Of a DNA stretch of 64,000 nt, positions 1 to 8,887 are shown in pieces (within the stretch, counting starts at the first letter, position 1; the number at the start of each line of letters is the position of its first letter). The stretch is from contig NZ_CP071597.1 of the NCBI RefSeq assembly GCF_017357405.1, positions 1,178,001-1,242,000 of the forward strand, written 5' to 3'. The DNA is from Halomontanus rarus (GTDB lineage: Archaea > Halobacteriota > Halobacteria > Halobacteriales > Natrialbaceae). Both the position numbers and the translations under genes were made by a program. The notes under the pieces are model-generated. The model saw nothing but the letters and a program-made list of their open reading frames with translations. It was not told where the DNA came from and made no database searches.

Positions 1-386
1 AGGGTGTGAGGCGGCGGCGAGCCGATGACGCCCGGAAGGTCGCCGTCTTCGGTGTGGACCGTGACCCGCTGGGCTTTCAGGACCCGCGCGTCCCACCCGC
101 CGAGGGGATCGACCTCGAGGAAGCCGCTCCCGTCGTCTTCTCCCTTGACGTGGCGGACCATGAAGCCGACCTCGTCCATATGGGCGGCGACGGCGACGGA
201 GTAGTCTGACTCGCCCTCGAGTGTCCCGACGACGTTCCCCATCGCGTCCGTGCGAACGCGATCGACCGACTCCTCGAACTCGGCCTCGACGAGGTCGCGA
301 ACGCGGTCCTCGTAGCCGGGGACACCGCTGGTCTCCGTGAGTTCCGTGAGGAGATCCATATCGAACTCGAACGGTGGTGTAGACAT
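1..386 (-). CDS. M42-family metallo-aminopeptidase, N-terminal part (cut by window edge)
   Basis: The minus strand reads open from an ATG at 386 to the window edge, giving about 128 residues. The N-terminus has the M42 pattern TETSGVPGYEDRVRDLV, followed by the metal-ligand segment AAHMDEVGFMV, whose His and Asp bind the dinuclear metal centre in this family. M42 enzymes (TET aminopeptidases, formerly endoglucanase M) are large cytosolic oligomers that trim peptides after proteasome cleavage. The C-terminal two thirds, with the other metal ligands, lie outside the window, so activity cannot be judged. It is divergent from the thiolase gene at 625. Confidence 0.85.
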   Translation of the reverse strand, partial: MSTPPFEFDMDLLTELTETSGVPGYEDRVRDLVEAEFEESVDRVRTDAMGNVVGTLEGESDYSVAVAAHMDEVGFMVRHVKGEDDGSGFLEVDPLGGWDARVLKAQRVTVHTEDGDLPGVIGSPPPHT

Positions 387-489
387 AGGCCCTATTCCGG
401 CACCGATGACGATAAACGTGCGGAAATTTGTCGTCTTCGACTACAATTCGAGTGCCGAACGGCGCCGCGTGTTTCAGGAGTGCCCAATC

Positions 490-507
490 GTATACAACAC
501 TGTATAC
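490..507. promoter_or_regulatory. Palindromic operator candidate in a divergent promoter region
   Basis: A perfect inverted repeat, GTATAC-N6-GTATAC, lies between the M42 peptidase (start 386, leftward) and the thiolase (start 625, rightward). Its size and symmetry suit a dimeric winged-helix regulator. Which gene it controls is inference. Confidence 0.4.
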
Positions 508-624
508 ACATGAATAGACTACCGTACGATACCCCATTGTGCCACCCTCGAATCGCAATACAGACCGCCGATCGAGGCCTCGAGTCGGCAGTACAATTAA
601 GCGCGTCGGACCCTAGACACGGAT

Positions 625-1791
625 ATGAGCGAGGTACGCGTCGCCGGCGTCGGACTGACTCCGTTCGGGAACACGCCCGAACGGACGGGCCGCGATCTCT
701 TTGCAGAAGCGAGCGCCGCCGCCTTCGACGACGGTGACGTTCCACGCACGGACGTCGAAGGCGTCTTCTACGGCAACTTCATGGGCGAACTGGCCGAACA
801 CCAGGGCCATCAGGGACCCCTGATGGCCGAAGCCGCGGGCGTTCACGCACCCGCGACCCGGTACGAGGCCGCCTGCGCTTCCAGCGGCGCGGCCGTCCGC
901 GAGGCGGTCAAACGAATTCGAACGGGAGAGAACGACGTGTTGCTGGTCGGCGGCGCCGAACGCATGACGAATCTGGGAACCGCGGGTGCGACCGAGGCGC
1001 TCGCGATCGCCGCCGACGACCTCTGGGAGGTCCGCTCGGGAATGACGTTCCCCGGCGCCTACGCCCTGATGGCTCAGGCGTACTTCCGGGAGTTCGGCGG
1101 CGAGCACGAGGATCTGGCCCACATCGCGGTCAAGAACCACGAGAACGCCCTTCCGAACGAGAAGGCCCAGTACCAGCGCGCGATCACGGTCGCGGACGTC
1201 CTCGAGGCCCCGACGGTCTCCTCGCCGCTCGGACTCTACGACTCCTGTCCGATCTCCGACGGCGCGAGCGCGCTCGTCCTGGTCAGCGAGGGGTACGCTC
1301 GAGACCGCGACCTCGACGCGCCGGTCGCCATCACGGGGACCGGGCAGGGCGGCGACCGCATGGCGCTGCAGGACCGCGAGCACCTCGCACGGTCGCCGGC
1401 GGCCCGAATCGCCGGCGAGGAGGCCTACGCGGACGCCGGCCGCTCGCCCGGCGACGTCGACGTCGCCGAGGTTCACGACTGTTTCACCATCGCCGAAGTG
1501 CTCGCGATCGAAGCACTCGACCTGGCGCCCGTCGGCGAGGGTATCACGGCGGCTCGAGACGGCCGGACCACCGCGGACGGCGACCGCCCGGTCAACCTCT
1601 CCGGAGGGTTGAAGGCGAAAGGTCACCCCGTCGGGGCGACCGGTGCCTCCCAGATCGCCGAGTTGACGCAGCTGCTGCGGGGCGATCACGTCAACAGCGA
1701 GTCGGTCCCCGACGCGACGATCGGGGTCGCACACAACGCGGGTGGGACGGTCGCGAGTGCGCTGGTTCACGTGTTGGAGGTGGTCGAATGA
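625..1791 (+). CDS. Thiolase-family acetyl-CoA acyltransferase (SCP-x/archaeal type)
   Basis: This 388-residue thiolase has the nucleophile Cys84 in EAACASSGAA, the EVHDCFTI His motif near residue 283, and the C-terminal GHPVGATG motif near 333. It should catalyse Claisen condensation or thiolysis of acyl-CoA in the cytosol. The next gene, overlapping by ATGA at 1788-1791, is a Zn-ribbon/OB (DUF35-type) protein. In archaea this pair is known to act together, for example by channelling acetoacetyl-CoA to HMG-CoA synthase in the mevalonate pathway, although haloarchaea hold several such pairs, some of them for fatty-acid breakdown. No HMG-CoA synthase gene is nearby, so the substrate is open. 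Confidence 0.9.
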   Translation: MSEVRVAGVGLTPFGNTPERTGRDLFAEASAAAFDDGDVPRTDVEGVFYGNFMGELAEHQGHQGPLMAEAAGVHAPATRYEAACASSGAAVREAVKRIRTGENDVLLVGGAERMTNLGTAGATEALAIAADDLWEVRSGMTFPGAYALMAQAYFREFGGEHEDLAHIAVKNHENALPNEKAQYQRAITVADVLEAPTVSSPLGLYDSCPISDGASALVLVSEGYARDRDLDAPVAITGTGQGGDRMALQDREHLARSPAARIAGEEAYADAGRSPGDVDVAEVHDCFTIAEVLAIEALDLAPVGEGITAARDGRTTADGDRPVNLSGGLKAKGHPVGATGASQIAELTQLLRGDHVNSESVPDATIGVAHNAGGTVASALVHVLEVVE

Positions 1792-2219
1792 GCGAACGCA
1801 GCAACGGGAACGGGAACGGAAACGAAAGCGAGAACGACCACGGCGTCGCCGACGCCGGCTTCGACGACTGGCTCGACGCCCTCAAGGACGGTCGGGCGTA
1901 CTCCCTCGAGTGTCCCGACGGTCACGGCTCGCTTCCGCCGCGACGGGTGTGTCCGACCTGCGGGGCGACGAGTCTCGAGGAACGGCCGCTGCCCGAGACG
2001 GGCGACCTCGAGACGATCACGATCACGCACGTCCCGACGCCGTCGTTCGAGGACGACGCGCCCTTCGCGCTCGGTATCGCGGACTTCGGCTCCGTACGAC
2101 TGACCGGGCAGGTCGTCGGAGTGGATCTCGAGGACGTCGAGCCCGGACTGACAGTGCGTCCGGACGTCGGCGTGTCGGAGACGACGGGCGAGCGACTGCT
2201 CGTATTTCACCCGCAGTGA
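1788..2219 (+). CDS. Zn-ribbon/OB-fold (DUF35-type) thiolase partner
   Basis: The 143-residue protein starts inside the thiolase stop codon (ATGA overlap), indicating coupled translation. After a low-complexity Asn/Gly/Glu-rich N-terminus, a ribbon-like region (ECPDGHGSLPPRRVCPTCG) supplies the Cys ligands, though the first knuckle looks degenerate (C-P-D-G-H rather than CxxC). An OB-fold-like beta domain follows (TITHVPTPSFEDDAPFALGIADF). Proteins of this type bridge thiolases and partner enzymes. The acidic linker is typical of halophiles. Confidence 0.85.
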   Translation: MSERSNGNGNGNESENDHGVADAGFDDWLDALKDGRAYSLECPDGHGSLPPRRVCPTCGATSLEERPLPETGDLETITITHVPTPSFEDDAPFALGIADFGSVRLTGQVVGVDLEDVEPGLTVRPDVGVSETTGERLLVFHPQ

Positions 2220-2285
2220 ACCGGACAGCCGAGGTTGTACTTCAGAAATCGGTCGAGCGTCGAACTGTGAGTCGAATCCGATCCC

Positions 2286-3233
2286 TTACTGCGACTCGTA
2301 GTCGATCCGCGGCAGTTCCGCCGTGAGGTACTCGACGAACTTCTCCGGGTGTTCGGCGTGGGGAAGCTGCGTCGCGTAGTCGATGACGACCAGATCGAGG
2401 TCGGCCGCCTCCGCGAGCGTTCGCCCCTCGCGCAACGGAACGAGTTCGGCGTCGCGGCCCCAGACGAGCGTCACCGGGACCTCGAGGGCGGCGAGTTCGG
2501 TCCGGAGGTCGAACTCGTCGTCGGGATCGAGCATCCCGGCGGTGAAAGACGCCGGCGCGTACCGTGCGCCGGGCTGGTGGGCGCTGTGCCAGGCGTATTC
2601 GACCTCGTCGTCGTCGACGCTCGAGGCGTCGTAGTAGCCGTCGCGATCGAGGAAGAAGCGGATCGAGGGTTTCGTCGAGAGCAGGTTGAACAGCGCCGTC
2701 CCGACGAGCGGCGTCCGAAGGAGCGTCCGGACCCAGGGACGCGCCGCGGTCGTCTCGTCGGTCGGGCAGATGAGCACGAGGCGCTCGATGTCGGCGTCGT
2801 CGGCCGCAGCCGCGGCGTAGGATCCGGTCAGCGAGGAGGCGACGACGATCGGCTCGTCGGCTTCGTCGCGGGTGAAGTCGCGGATGAACTCCTCGTAGAG
2901 TTCCGGCGAGTACACGAGCGGCGGTCGGCTGGAGCGGCCGAACCCCGGGAGGTCGACCGCGACGACGTGGAACCGCTCGGCGAGGGTCTCGAACACCGGT
3001 TCGAACTCGTAGCTGCTCGCGGCGGCGTTGATCCCGTGGAGCAACACCATGTCCGGATCGCTCGGATCGCCGGCGACGGTGTAGGAGACGTCCATTCCCC
3101 GCCAGCGATACGTTCGTTCGACGCCGGGCAACGGGTTCTCGAGGTCGCGCGAGCGACGGCTGAGCAGTCGGTTGCCGACGGCCGCAGCGCCGACCGCACC
3201 GACCGCACCGCCGAGGACTGTTCGGAGGTTCAT
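2286..3233 (-). CDS. Alpha/beta-fold hydrolase with N-terminal membrane segment
   Basis: The 315-residue protein has a short hydrophobic Gly/Ala-rich N-terminus (GGAVGAVGAAAVG), then an alpha/beta-hydrolase fold: an oxyanion-strand HGINAAASS, DLPGFGRSSRP, the nucleophile-elbow region VVASSLTGSYAAAAA, and a C-terminal His in LPHAEHPEKF. The nucleophile elbow reads SSLTGS rather than a clean GxSxG, so the Ser assignment needs a model. Substrate is unknown. The N-terminal segment suggests membrane association. It converges with the OB-protein gene. Confidence 0.8.
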   Translation of the reverse strand: MNLRTVLGGAVGAVGAAAVGNRLLSRRSRDLENPLPGVERTYRWRGMDVSYTVAGDPSDPDMVLLHGINAAASSYEFEPVFETLAERFHVVAVDLPGFGRSSRPPLVYSPELYEEFIRDFTRDEADEPIVVASSLTGSYAAAAADDADIERLVLICPTDETTAARPWVRTLLRTPLVGTALFNLLSTKPSIRFFLDRDGYYDASSVDDDEVEYAWHSAHQPGARYAPASFTAGMLDPDDEFDLRTELAALEVPVTLVWGRDAELVPLREGRTLAEAADLDLVVIDYATQLPHAEHPEKFVEYLTAELPRIDYESQ

Positions 3234-3328
3234 ATCCGGCGTTCGGTGGGAACGAACTTAGTGGTGGGGCTTTCGCCAGGAAATCGGCAGACCGGAGCGG
3301 GAGACGGTGGGGGGCTTCGAATCGATCG

Positions 3329-3895
3329 TCAGACCGCAGCGGCGTCTTCGAGCGCCGTCCGTGCCGTCCGAAACGCGCCCTCGGTCGACAGCGCGTGCGT
3401 GTCCACGACCAGGTCGTACACCGACAGATCGTCGATCTCGAGTCCGTAGTACGACCGGTATCGCTCGGCTTCGCTGCGTTCGCGGGCTCGAAGCTCCGCG
3501 GCGGTCTCGGACCGATCGTCGATTCGATCCGCCCGTACCGCGACCGGGGCGACGAGTCCGACCGCGAGCGTCGCCCGGCCGTCAGCGTGCCAGCCCGCGA
3601 GGCGGGACTCGACGAGCAACCCGCGGCTTCCGTCGGCGGACGAGCGCCGCCCCTCGAGGTGCGCGTCGATCTCGCGCTCGAGTCGATCGTCGAGTTCCCT
3701 GTCGATGCCGTCGTCGGTTTCGGCCAGCCGCGAGAACTCGGGGAGGCCCATCCCGTACTCGGCGGCCATCGTCCGGAAGACGTCGCCGCCGTTGAGGCGC
3801 TCGAGATCGAACTCGTCGGCGAGTCGCGTCGCGAGCGTGGAGGTGCCGCTGGCCGGCGGCCCGGAGACGGTAACCAGCAGCGGAGTCTCGCTCAT
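3329..3895 (-). CDS. cmk: Cytidylate kinase-like NMP kinase
   Basis: The 188-residue P-loop kinase has GPPASGTST at residues 12-20 and the archaeal CMP-kinase pattern LNGGDVFRTMAAEYGM and VESRLAGWHA, with R-rich lid residues (RARERSEAERYRSYYG). Length fits archaeal Cmk, which phosphorylates CMP/dCMP with ATP. It stands as a single gene between the hydrolase and meaB on the same strand. A paralogous kinase of the same fold cannot be excluded, since haloarchaea often hold a second Cmk-like protein beside the ribosomal protein cluster. Confidence 0.75.
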   Translation of the reverse strand: MSETPLLVTVSGPPASGTSTLATRLADEFDLERLNGGDVFRTMAAEYGMGLPEFSRLAETDDGIDRELDDRLEREIDAHLEGRRSSADGSRGLLVESRLAGWHADGRATLAVGLVAPVAVRADRIDDRSETAAELRARERSEAERYRSYYGLEIDDLSVYDLVVDTHALSTEGAFRTARTALEDAAAV

Positions 3896-3977
3896 TTTCC
3901 GTGGCTTCTCGAGCCGAGAATATAAGGTATTCTACCGGATGCCGTTCCGACCGAAACCGGAGTGTGACTCGAGTCGG

Positions 3978-5156
3978 CTATCGTCGCGTCTCCACATCCG
4001 AACTCGAACCGGAATCGACCGCCGACTCCGATCGCTCGACCTCGGCCAGACACGCCTCGAGCGGTTCGAGAATCTCGTCGACGACGGTGTAGGGGTCGGT
4101 CTCGCCCGCTCGGACGGCGTCGGCGAGCGAGGCGACGCCGCCCCGGTCCTCGAGTTCCTCGGCGAGTAAGTCGTGGACGTCCTCCCGGAGGATCGTCCGG
4201 ATCTCCTCGGCGTAGCGCTCCCGGGCTCTCACGTCGCGTTCTCCCGAGCGCTCGAGGTAGGTCCGGTGGTCCGCGAGCGCGTCGACGACCTCGTCGACGC
4301 CGGTGCCGTCGGTGGCGACGGTCTCGAGGATGGGCGGGGTCCAGCGGGCGGGAGCGGGGTCGTCGGTGGTGGAATCCGAATCGGCTGTACTCCCATCCGT
4401 CGCACTCGAGTCGTGATGATCCACCCCATCGCGGTGGTGATGCTGATCGGACCGTGCGCGAGAGCTGGCGCCGCCGAACCCGCCACCCTCGCCGAGTTCG
4501 ATCATCTCGAGTAACTCCTGGACCGTCCGGTCGGCGCCGTCGCGGTCGGCCTTGTTGACCACGAAGACGTCGGCGATCTCGAGGATGCCCGCTTTCAGCG
4601 TCTGGACGGCGTCGCCCGAACCCGGCGGGACGAGGACCACGACCGTGTCGGCGGTGCGGACGACGTCGATCTCGTTCTGGCCGGCGCCGACGGTCTCGAC
4701 GATGATCTTGTCTTTGCCGAAGGCGTCCATCGCTTTCACTGCGTCGGCGGTGGCCGTCGAGAGTCCACCTAAGGTGCCGCGGGCGCTCATCGATCGGACG
4801 AAGACGTCCATATCGCCGATCGTCGAGGCCATCCGGATGCGGTCGCCGAGGACGGCACCGCCGGTAAACGGCGAGGACGGATCGATCGCGATGATTCCAA
4901 CCGTCTCACCCCGCTCGCGGTACGTCTCGGCCAGTTTGTCCACCAGCGTCGACTTCCCCGCGCCCGGACTGCCGGTGATCCCGATCACGTCGGCGTTCCC
5001 GGTGTGCTCGTAGAGCGCGGCGACGAGCGCCCGGGAGCCCGGTGCGCGGTTCTCGATCTTGGAGATCGTTCGGGCGAGCGCGCGGTGGTCTCCCTCGAGG
5101 AGTTGTTCGAGGAGTCGGCGGTCGTCCGGATCGAGGGTCGAACGCGCCGCCGTCAT
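3978..5156 (-). CDS. meaB: Methylmalonyl-CoA mutase-associated GTPase MeaB
   Basis: MeaB/ArgK GTPases load and protect the B12 cofactor of methylmalonyl-CoA mutase. The 392-residue protein has the P-loop GSPGAGKS at residues 62-69, the switch segments DPSSPFTGGAVLGDR and VETVGAGQNE, and the guanine-specificity motif NKAD. The start at 5156 is chosen because its ATG overlaps the stop of the B12-binding subunit gene (ATGA). A longer upstream reading would run through that gene. Oddity: residues about 225-272 form a His/Asp/Ser/Thr-rich low-complexity insert that interrupts the fold just after NKAD. Confidence 0.92.
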   Translation of the reverse strand: MTAARSTLDPDDRRLLEQLLEGDHRALARTISKIENRAPGSRALVAALYEHTGNADVIGITGSPGAGKSTLVDKLAETYRERGETVGIIAIDPSSPFTGGAVLGDRIRMASTIGDMDVFVRSMSARGTLGGLSTATADAVKAMDAFGKDKIIVETVGAGQNEIDVVRTADTVVVLVPPGSGDAVQTLKAGILEIADVFVVNKADRDGADRTVQELLEMIELGEGGGFGGASSRARSDQHHHRDGVDHHDSSATDGSTADSDSTTDDPAPARWTPPILETVATDGTGVDEVVDALADHRTYLERSGERDVRARERYAEEIRTILREDVHDLLAEELEDRGGVASLADAVRAGETDPYTVVDEILEPLEACLAEVERSESAVDSGSSSDVETRR

Positions 5157-5596
5157 CGGTCGCGTTCGTATGTGGGCGCGTTCTCGCGGACGAATTCGAC
5201 GGTCTCTCCGATGGAGGTCCCGGGGCCGAAGACGGCGGCGACGCCCGCCGCTTTCAGGCTGGGCCGATCTTCCTCGGGGATGACGCCGCCGACGAGGACG
5301 AGCGTGTCGTCCGCGGCGCCGTACTCCTCGAGGCCGTCCATGATCTTCGGGACGAGGGTGTTGTGGGCCCCCGAGAGGATCGAGATGCCGAGGACGTCGA
5401 CGTCCTCCTGGACGGCGGCCTGGACGATCTCCTCGGGCGCTTTGTGGAGTCCGGAGTAGATGACCTCGAAGCCGGCGTCGCGGAACGCGCGGGCGATGAC
5501 GTGTGCGCCGCGGTCGTGGCCGTCGAGTCCGACCTTGGCGACGAGACATCGGATCGATCGCTGGGATTGCATCCCGTCCGGATCCTGTTCGCTCAT
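5153..5596 (-). CDS. Methylmalonyl-CoA mutase small subunit / B12-binding domain protein
   Basis: The 147-residue protein is a free-standing cobalamin-binding domain with the DxHxxG signature (DGHDRG) and downstream SGLHKAPEEIVQ, SILSGAHNTL and GGVIPEEDRP elements of the mutase C-terminal domain. Archaea encode the large catalytic chain and this B12 subunit as separate genes. It is first in a two-gene leftward operon with meaB (ATGA overlap). The catalytic large subunit is not present in this window. Confidence 0.9.
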   Translation of the reverse strand: MSEQDPDGMQSQRSIRCLVAKVGLDGHDRGAHVIARAFRDAGFEVIYSGLHKAPEEIVQAAVQEDVDVLGISILSGAHNTLVPKIMDGLEEYGAADDTLVLVGGVIPEEDRPSLKAAGVAAVFGPGTSIGETVEFVRENAPTYERDR

Positions 5597-5848
5597 ACTC
5601 GGTCATTCGCCGGCCGTCTGTTTGACTCTAACGGAGATTTATGGGGGGATGCCCACCCGCAGAGTGGTCTCCGACGTCTCTATTTCGAATTCGTCCCGTG
5701 GCCGACGTGTAAATCCTGAGCATTGTCATCGAGACGTGAACGAAGTGTGAGTCAGACGGGGAATGGAGCCCTCACCACAATGCTAAAGAGTGGAACTGAC
5801 TAACATTCGTGTAATGACTATCATTCGTTTGCTGCGGAGGGATCTCTC

Positions 5849-6541
5849 GTGGGCGTCGAGATAAAAGAGACGCAGGTTTCCGACGCCGAGTTCGAAGAGA
5901 TGAAGCAGTTCGTCTTCGAGTATCTCGCGGCCAGCGTTGAGAAAGAGAGCGAGGGTGGCCGGATGCGCTGGTACCCGTGGCACTCCGCGGAGTACCGCCA
6001 CAACCACATCCTCAACGTCGTCGGCCTCGCCGAACGAATCGCGCGCAAGGAAGGCGCCGACGTCGACGTCACCCGCGTCGCCGCGCTCTTTCACGACGTC
6101 GCGAAACTCGAGGCCGACCAGGAACTGCACGCCGAGGCCGGTGCCCGCGTCGCCAGAGAGTACCTGCAGTCTCGCGGTGAGTTCCCCGAGTCGTTCGTCT
6201 CGCAGGTGTGTCGTGCGGTCGAACAACACTCCTACCAGGGCGACCTCGAGGACGTCTCGCTGGAGACCCAGTGTCTCATCGAGGCCGACCTGCTGGACAA
6301 GATCGGCGCCAACGGAACGGCGCTCATGTTGCTCCGGATGGGCTACGAGGCTCGCACCCACATGGAATCGGATCAGATGGTCGACCGCGTGTTAGACCGC
6401 GGCCTCAAGGCGGCCAGTCGCGTCGAGAGCGACACCGCCGAGAGCATCGCCCACCAGCGACTCAAACGCGTTCGCTGGTTCCGCGAGTGGCTCGAAGAGG
6501 AGATCGCCGCGATGGACGGCCGAGAAACCGACGGGACGTAG
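5849..6541 (+). CDS. HD-domain phosphohydrolase
   Basis: The 230-residue protein carries the HD superfamily metal-site pattern: YRHNHILNVVGLAERIA (His51/His53), FHDVAKLE (His82-Asp83) and a C-terminal IEADLLDKIGANG Asp. Such enzymes hydrolyse nucleotides or cyclic nucleotides; the substrate cannot be read from sequence. It uses a GTG start at 5849, because the nearby ATG at 5814 is out of frame. It stands as a single gene. Confidence 0.85.
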   Translation: MGVEIKETQVSDAEFEEMKQFVFEYLAASVEKESEGGRMRWYPWHSAEYRHNHILNVVGLAERIARKEGADVDVTRVAALFHDVAKLEADQELHAEAGARVAREYLQSRGEFPESFVSQVCRAVEQHSYQGDLEDVSLETQCLIEADLLDKIGANGTALMLLRMGYEARTHMESDQMVDRVLDRGLKAASRVESDTAESIAHQRLKRVRWFREWLEEEIAAMDGRETDGT

Positions 6542-6878
6542 ACGATAGCGGTCGACGCACACCCCGTCGTTCGAACCCAAGGCGAGGCGGAACCGAAACG
6601 GGACGCGGTACGTAAAACGCGGGTCTCGAGCGGTCACTGGTGCGAAGAGACCGTCTCGTTTCGTCGGTTCTCGTCGGGTCGATGTTCGGCTTCGATTTCG
6701 ATTTCGATTTCGACTTCGGCTTCGGACCCCGGTTCAGGTCCGAACGCGTCACCGATCGATCGGACCCGATCCGTCGGGCCGACACCTCCGACACCGTCCC
6801 GCGTACTCGAGACGACACCCACGGTATCCCAGCGCGACGCGAGAAGAGAGCAGTACCAGCGCACACGAAAACGAACGA
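6542..6878. repeat. Gene-poor spacer with a TTCGAT-type hexamer tract (6685-6726)
   Basis: Seven hexamers of the form TTCGRN (six close variants of TTCGAT/TTCGGC) run in tandem at 6685-6726. Read on the minus strand the tract would encode alternating acidic residues, but no convincing gene surrounds it. It could be a decayed acidic-linker coding region or a slippage-prone tract. Confidence 0.4.
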
Positions 6879-7391
6879 ATGGGACCTTTACCCTTCCCCG
6901 ACGATCGACTCGAGTCTGCCGTCGAGAGAGCGCTCGAGACGGACGAGACGGGCGTGTCCCTCCCCCACCGTATCTACACCATGTTCGACGATTACCCGCC
7001 AGCGCCGGCGCTCTACGTCGAACTCGAGGAGGGCGACGGCGAGACCGCGACCACCATTCCGGTGATCGTCCACAACGTTCGGTACTACGAACTGGGGATG
7101 ACGCGGTGGAACGTCGGCGTCACCGAACTCATCGTCCTAAACGAACTCCACGAACTGACCCACTGGGCGATGACCGACGACGAACGGACGGCCTTAGACG
7201 AGCGAAGCAGGCGCCGGGGTCGTGCCGACGGCTACTGGCTCAACCCGGCGCTGCTCGAAATCATCGACTGGCTCCCCGGCGACTATCGGACCGTTCTGGA
7301 GCGAGAGCCGTCGTTGTCGGTGTGGCGTCGAATACGTCTCTCGGTTCGACGCTGGATAACACGGGTGCGCGACGGGCCGTGGGGTCAGTGA
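6879..7391 (+). CDS. Uncharacterised haloarchaeal protein with an HExxH-like motif
   Basis: A 170-residue protein of unknown function. Residues about 86-95 read LNELHELTHW, matching the HExxH zinc-metallopeptidase signature (His-Glu-Leu-Thr-His), preceded by a beta-strand-like RWNVGVTELIVL. The C-terminal 50 residues are basic and Trp-rich (SVWRRIRLSVRRWITR), which suggests membrane or nucleic-acid contact. No signal peptide is visible. A third zinc ligand is not obvious, so the protease reading is a hypothesis. Confidence 0.7.
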   Translation: MGPLPFPDDRLESAVERALETDETGVSLPHRIYTMFDDYPPAPALYVELEEGDGETATTIPVIVHNVRYYELGMTRWNVGVTELIVLNELHELTHWAMTDDERTALDERSRRRGRADGYWLNPALLEIIDWLPGDYRTVLEREPSLSVWRRIRLSVRRWITRVRDGPWGQ

Positions 7392-7472
7392 GGGACTGAC
7401 CGAAGCGATGGGGTGCCTTCCGCTCTCCCTGTGTCAGTGAGATTTTTCGCGCTGGGGGTGCTACATAGTAGC

Positions 7473-7769
7473 ATGAAAGTCGACCGCCAGCTCGTTCTCG
7501 AGATCGATCGAGACGACGTGGTCGTCGGCGACACCGTCACCGTTCGCGTACGAGACGAGTGGAACAGGCCAATCGAGGGGGCGCTCGTGCGGAGTGACGC
7601 GGAGGGGACGCGGACCGACGAGTCGGGACAGTGTCGGTTGACGTTTCGCGAACCCGGATTCTGGACGCTGGTCGCGACCAAATCCTCGACGGAACACGTC
7701 GGATACGAACGGGCGAGACAGCTCTTGCGGGTCGTTCCCGAGACGACGTCGCCTCGGGCCGCGCAGTGA
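7473..7769 (+). CDS. Small Ig/CarboxypepD-regulatory-like beta protein
   Basis: A 98-residue protein. The ATG at 7473 is chosen because it directly precedes the folded core (KVDRQLVLEIDRDDVVVGDTV). The pattern VVVGDTVTVRVRD, then PIEGALVRSDAEGTRTDESG and CRLTFREPGFWTLVATK, is that of a carboxypeptidase-regulatory/Ig-like beta-sandwich. No signal peptide is visible, so a cytosolic role or binding to a partner is likelier than a surface role. It is convergent with the LysE gene, 9 nt away. Confidence 0.7.
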   Translation: MKVDRQLVLEIDRDDVVVGDTVTVRVRDEWNRPIEGALVRSDAEGTRTDESGQCRLTFREPGFWTLVATKSSTEHVGYERARQLLRVVPETTSPRAAQ

Positions 7770-7778
7770 TCGTCCACC

Positions 7779-8459
7779 CTACAGTAACCCGACGATCCCG
7801 AGCCAGCAGAACAGCAACCCGAAGCCCGCGAGCACGAGGCCGCTGGCGACCGCGACGGCCGGCGCGAAGGCGTCGATCCGGCGACCGACGGTGACGAGCG
7901 TCGCCGGGTAGGCGACGATCCAGATCGTGATACCGCCGAAGAAGCCGATCAGCAGCGCCGGGCTTCCGGTCTCGACGGCCAGCGAGCCGACGACCCGCTC
8001 GAGTGCGGGTGCGTAGTCGGTCACCACGAGCGTTCCCGGTCGCACCAGTCCGACGCCGGCGGTGAGCCAGAAGGTGAGCTGGTAGGGGTTCGTCAGCGAG
8101 AGCGCGAACGCCTTCTGGAAACCCGTCGCGGTGTCCGCGACGGCGTCGGCCGTAAACGACGTCGAGCCCGTCGCCTCGCCGACGGCGTCGACCGCGAACA
8201 GCAACATCAGGAGTCCGCCGACGAGGAAGAGCGCGGACTCGAGTGTCGCGTAGCGACTGACGACCGCGGCGACGCCGAGCACCGTGAGAACGAAGAAGAC
8301 GACGTCTGCGAGCATCGCACCGATCCCGGTGCGGAAGCCGGCGGTCCACCCTCGGGTGACGCTCTCCTCGGCGATGACGGCGTTCATCGGTCCCGGCGGC
8401 GCGGCGAGTGCGAGTCCGAAGACGATTCCGACGGTGAGCGTGGTGAGCGACGAGAGCAC
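7779..8459 (-). CDS. LysE-family amino-acid exporter
   Basis: The 226-residue integral membrane protein has about six hydrophobic segments and the LysE N-terminal signature GIVFGLALAAPPGPMNAVIAEESVTRGWTAG split over residues 11-41. Members export basic amino acids, homoserine or threonine, but the substrate is not predictable here. It converges with the small beta protein and lies alone on this strand. Confidence 0.85.
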   Translation of the reverse strand: MLSSLTTLTVGIVFGLALAAPPGPMNAVIAEESVTRGWTAGFRTGIGAMLADVVFFVLTVLGVAAVVSRYATLESALFLVGGLLMLLFAVDAVGEATGSTSFTADAVADTATGFQKAFALSLTNPYQLTFWLTAGVGLVRPGTLVVTDYAPALERVVGSLAVETGSPALLIGFFGGITIWIVAYPATLVTVGRRIDAFAPAVAVASGLVLAGFGLLFCWLGIVGLL

Positions 8460-8887
8460 TGGTTCAGCCTCGAGTCGTCAGTGGATGGTGAAAAACGCAG
8501 CGGGTTGTGAGTCCTCGAGTGGGATTCGGCGTCTCAGATCTCGAGAACGTCGATCTACGATCGCAACGATCGAACGGAGGGGCCGAACGTGTTTCGAATC
8601 GAATCGGTGGCAGTCGTTCGTCGCTGCTGAACGTCACTGTCGACCTGGTCGTACGACCACTGTGCGATCAGTACGTGAGCTGTTTCACTTGGAAATCGTG
8701 TCGGACGGCGTCTCTTCGGATGGGACCGTCGTCAGGACCTCGAGACGTCCGGAGACCGGCGTCGGGGGAGGCGTCCGAACGAATCCCTCGAGTCGACGGT
8801 GTGGCCCGTTTCGAGGAAGTGCTCGAGTGCCCGCTGGGACTGTTCCTGCTGAGGGGGTCTATCACCTGTTTGACTTCTCAGTCGCAG
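8460..8887. other. Gene-free spacer upstream of lysE and downstream of aroC
   Basis: About 430 bases with no reading frame of haloarchaeal character on either strand. The open frames that cross it have Arg/Ser-rich compositions typical of shadow frames. I see no repeat or RNA structure that stands out. Confidence 0.5.

Noticed and set aside
613..1770. Minus-strand frame over the thiolase
   Set aside because: Antisense shadow; the plus frame holds all thiolase motifs.
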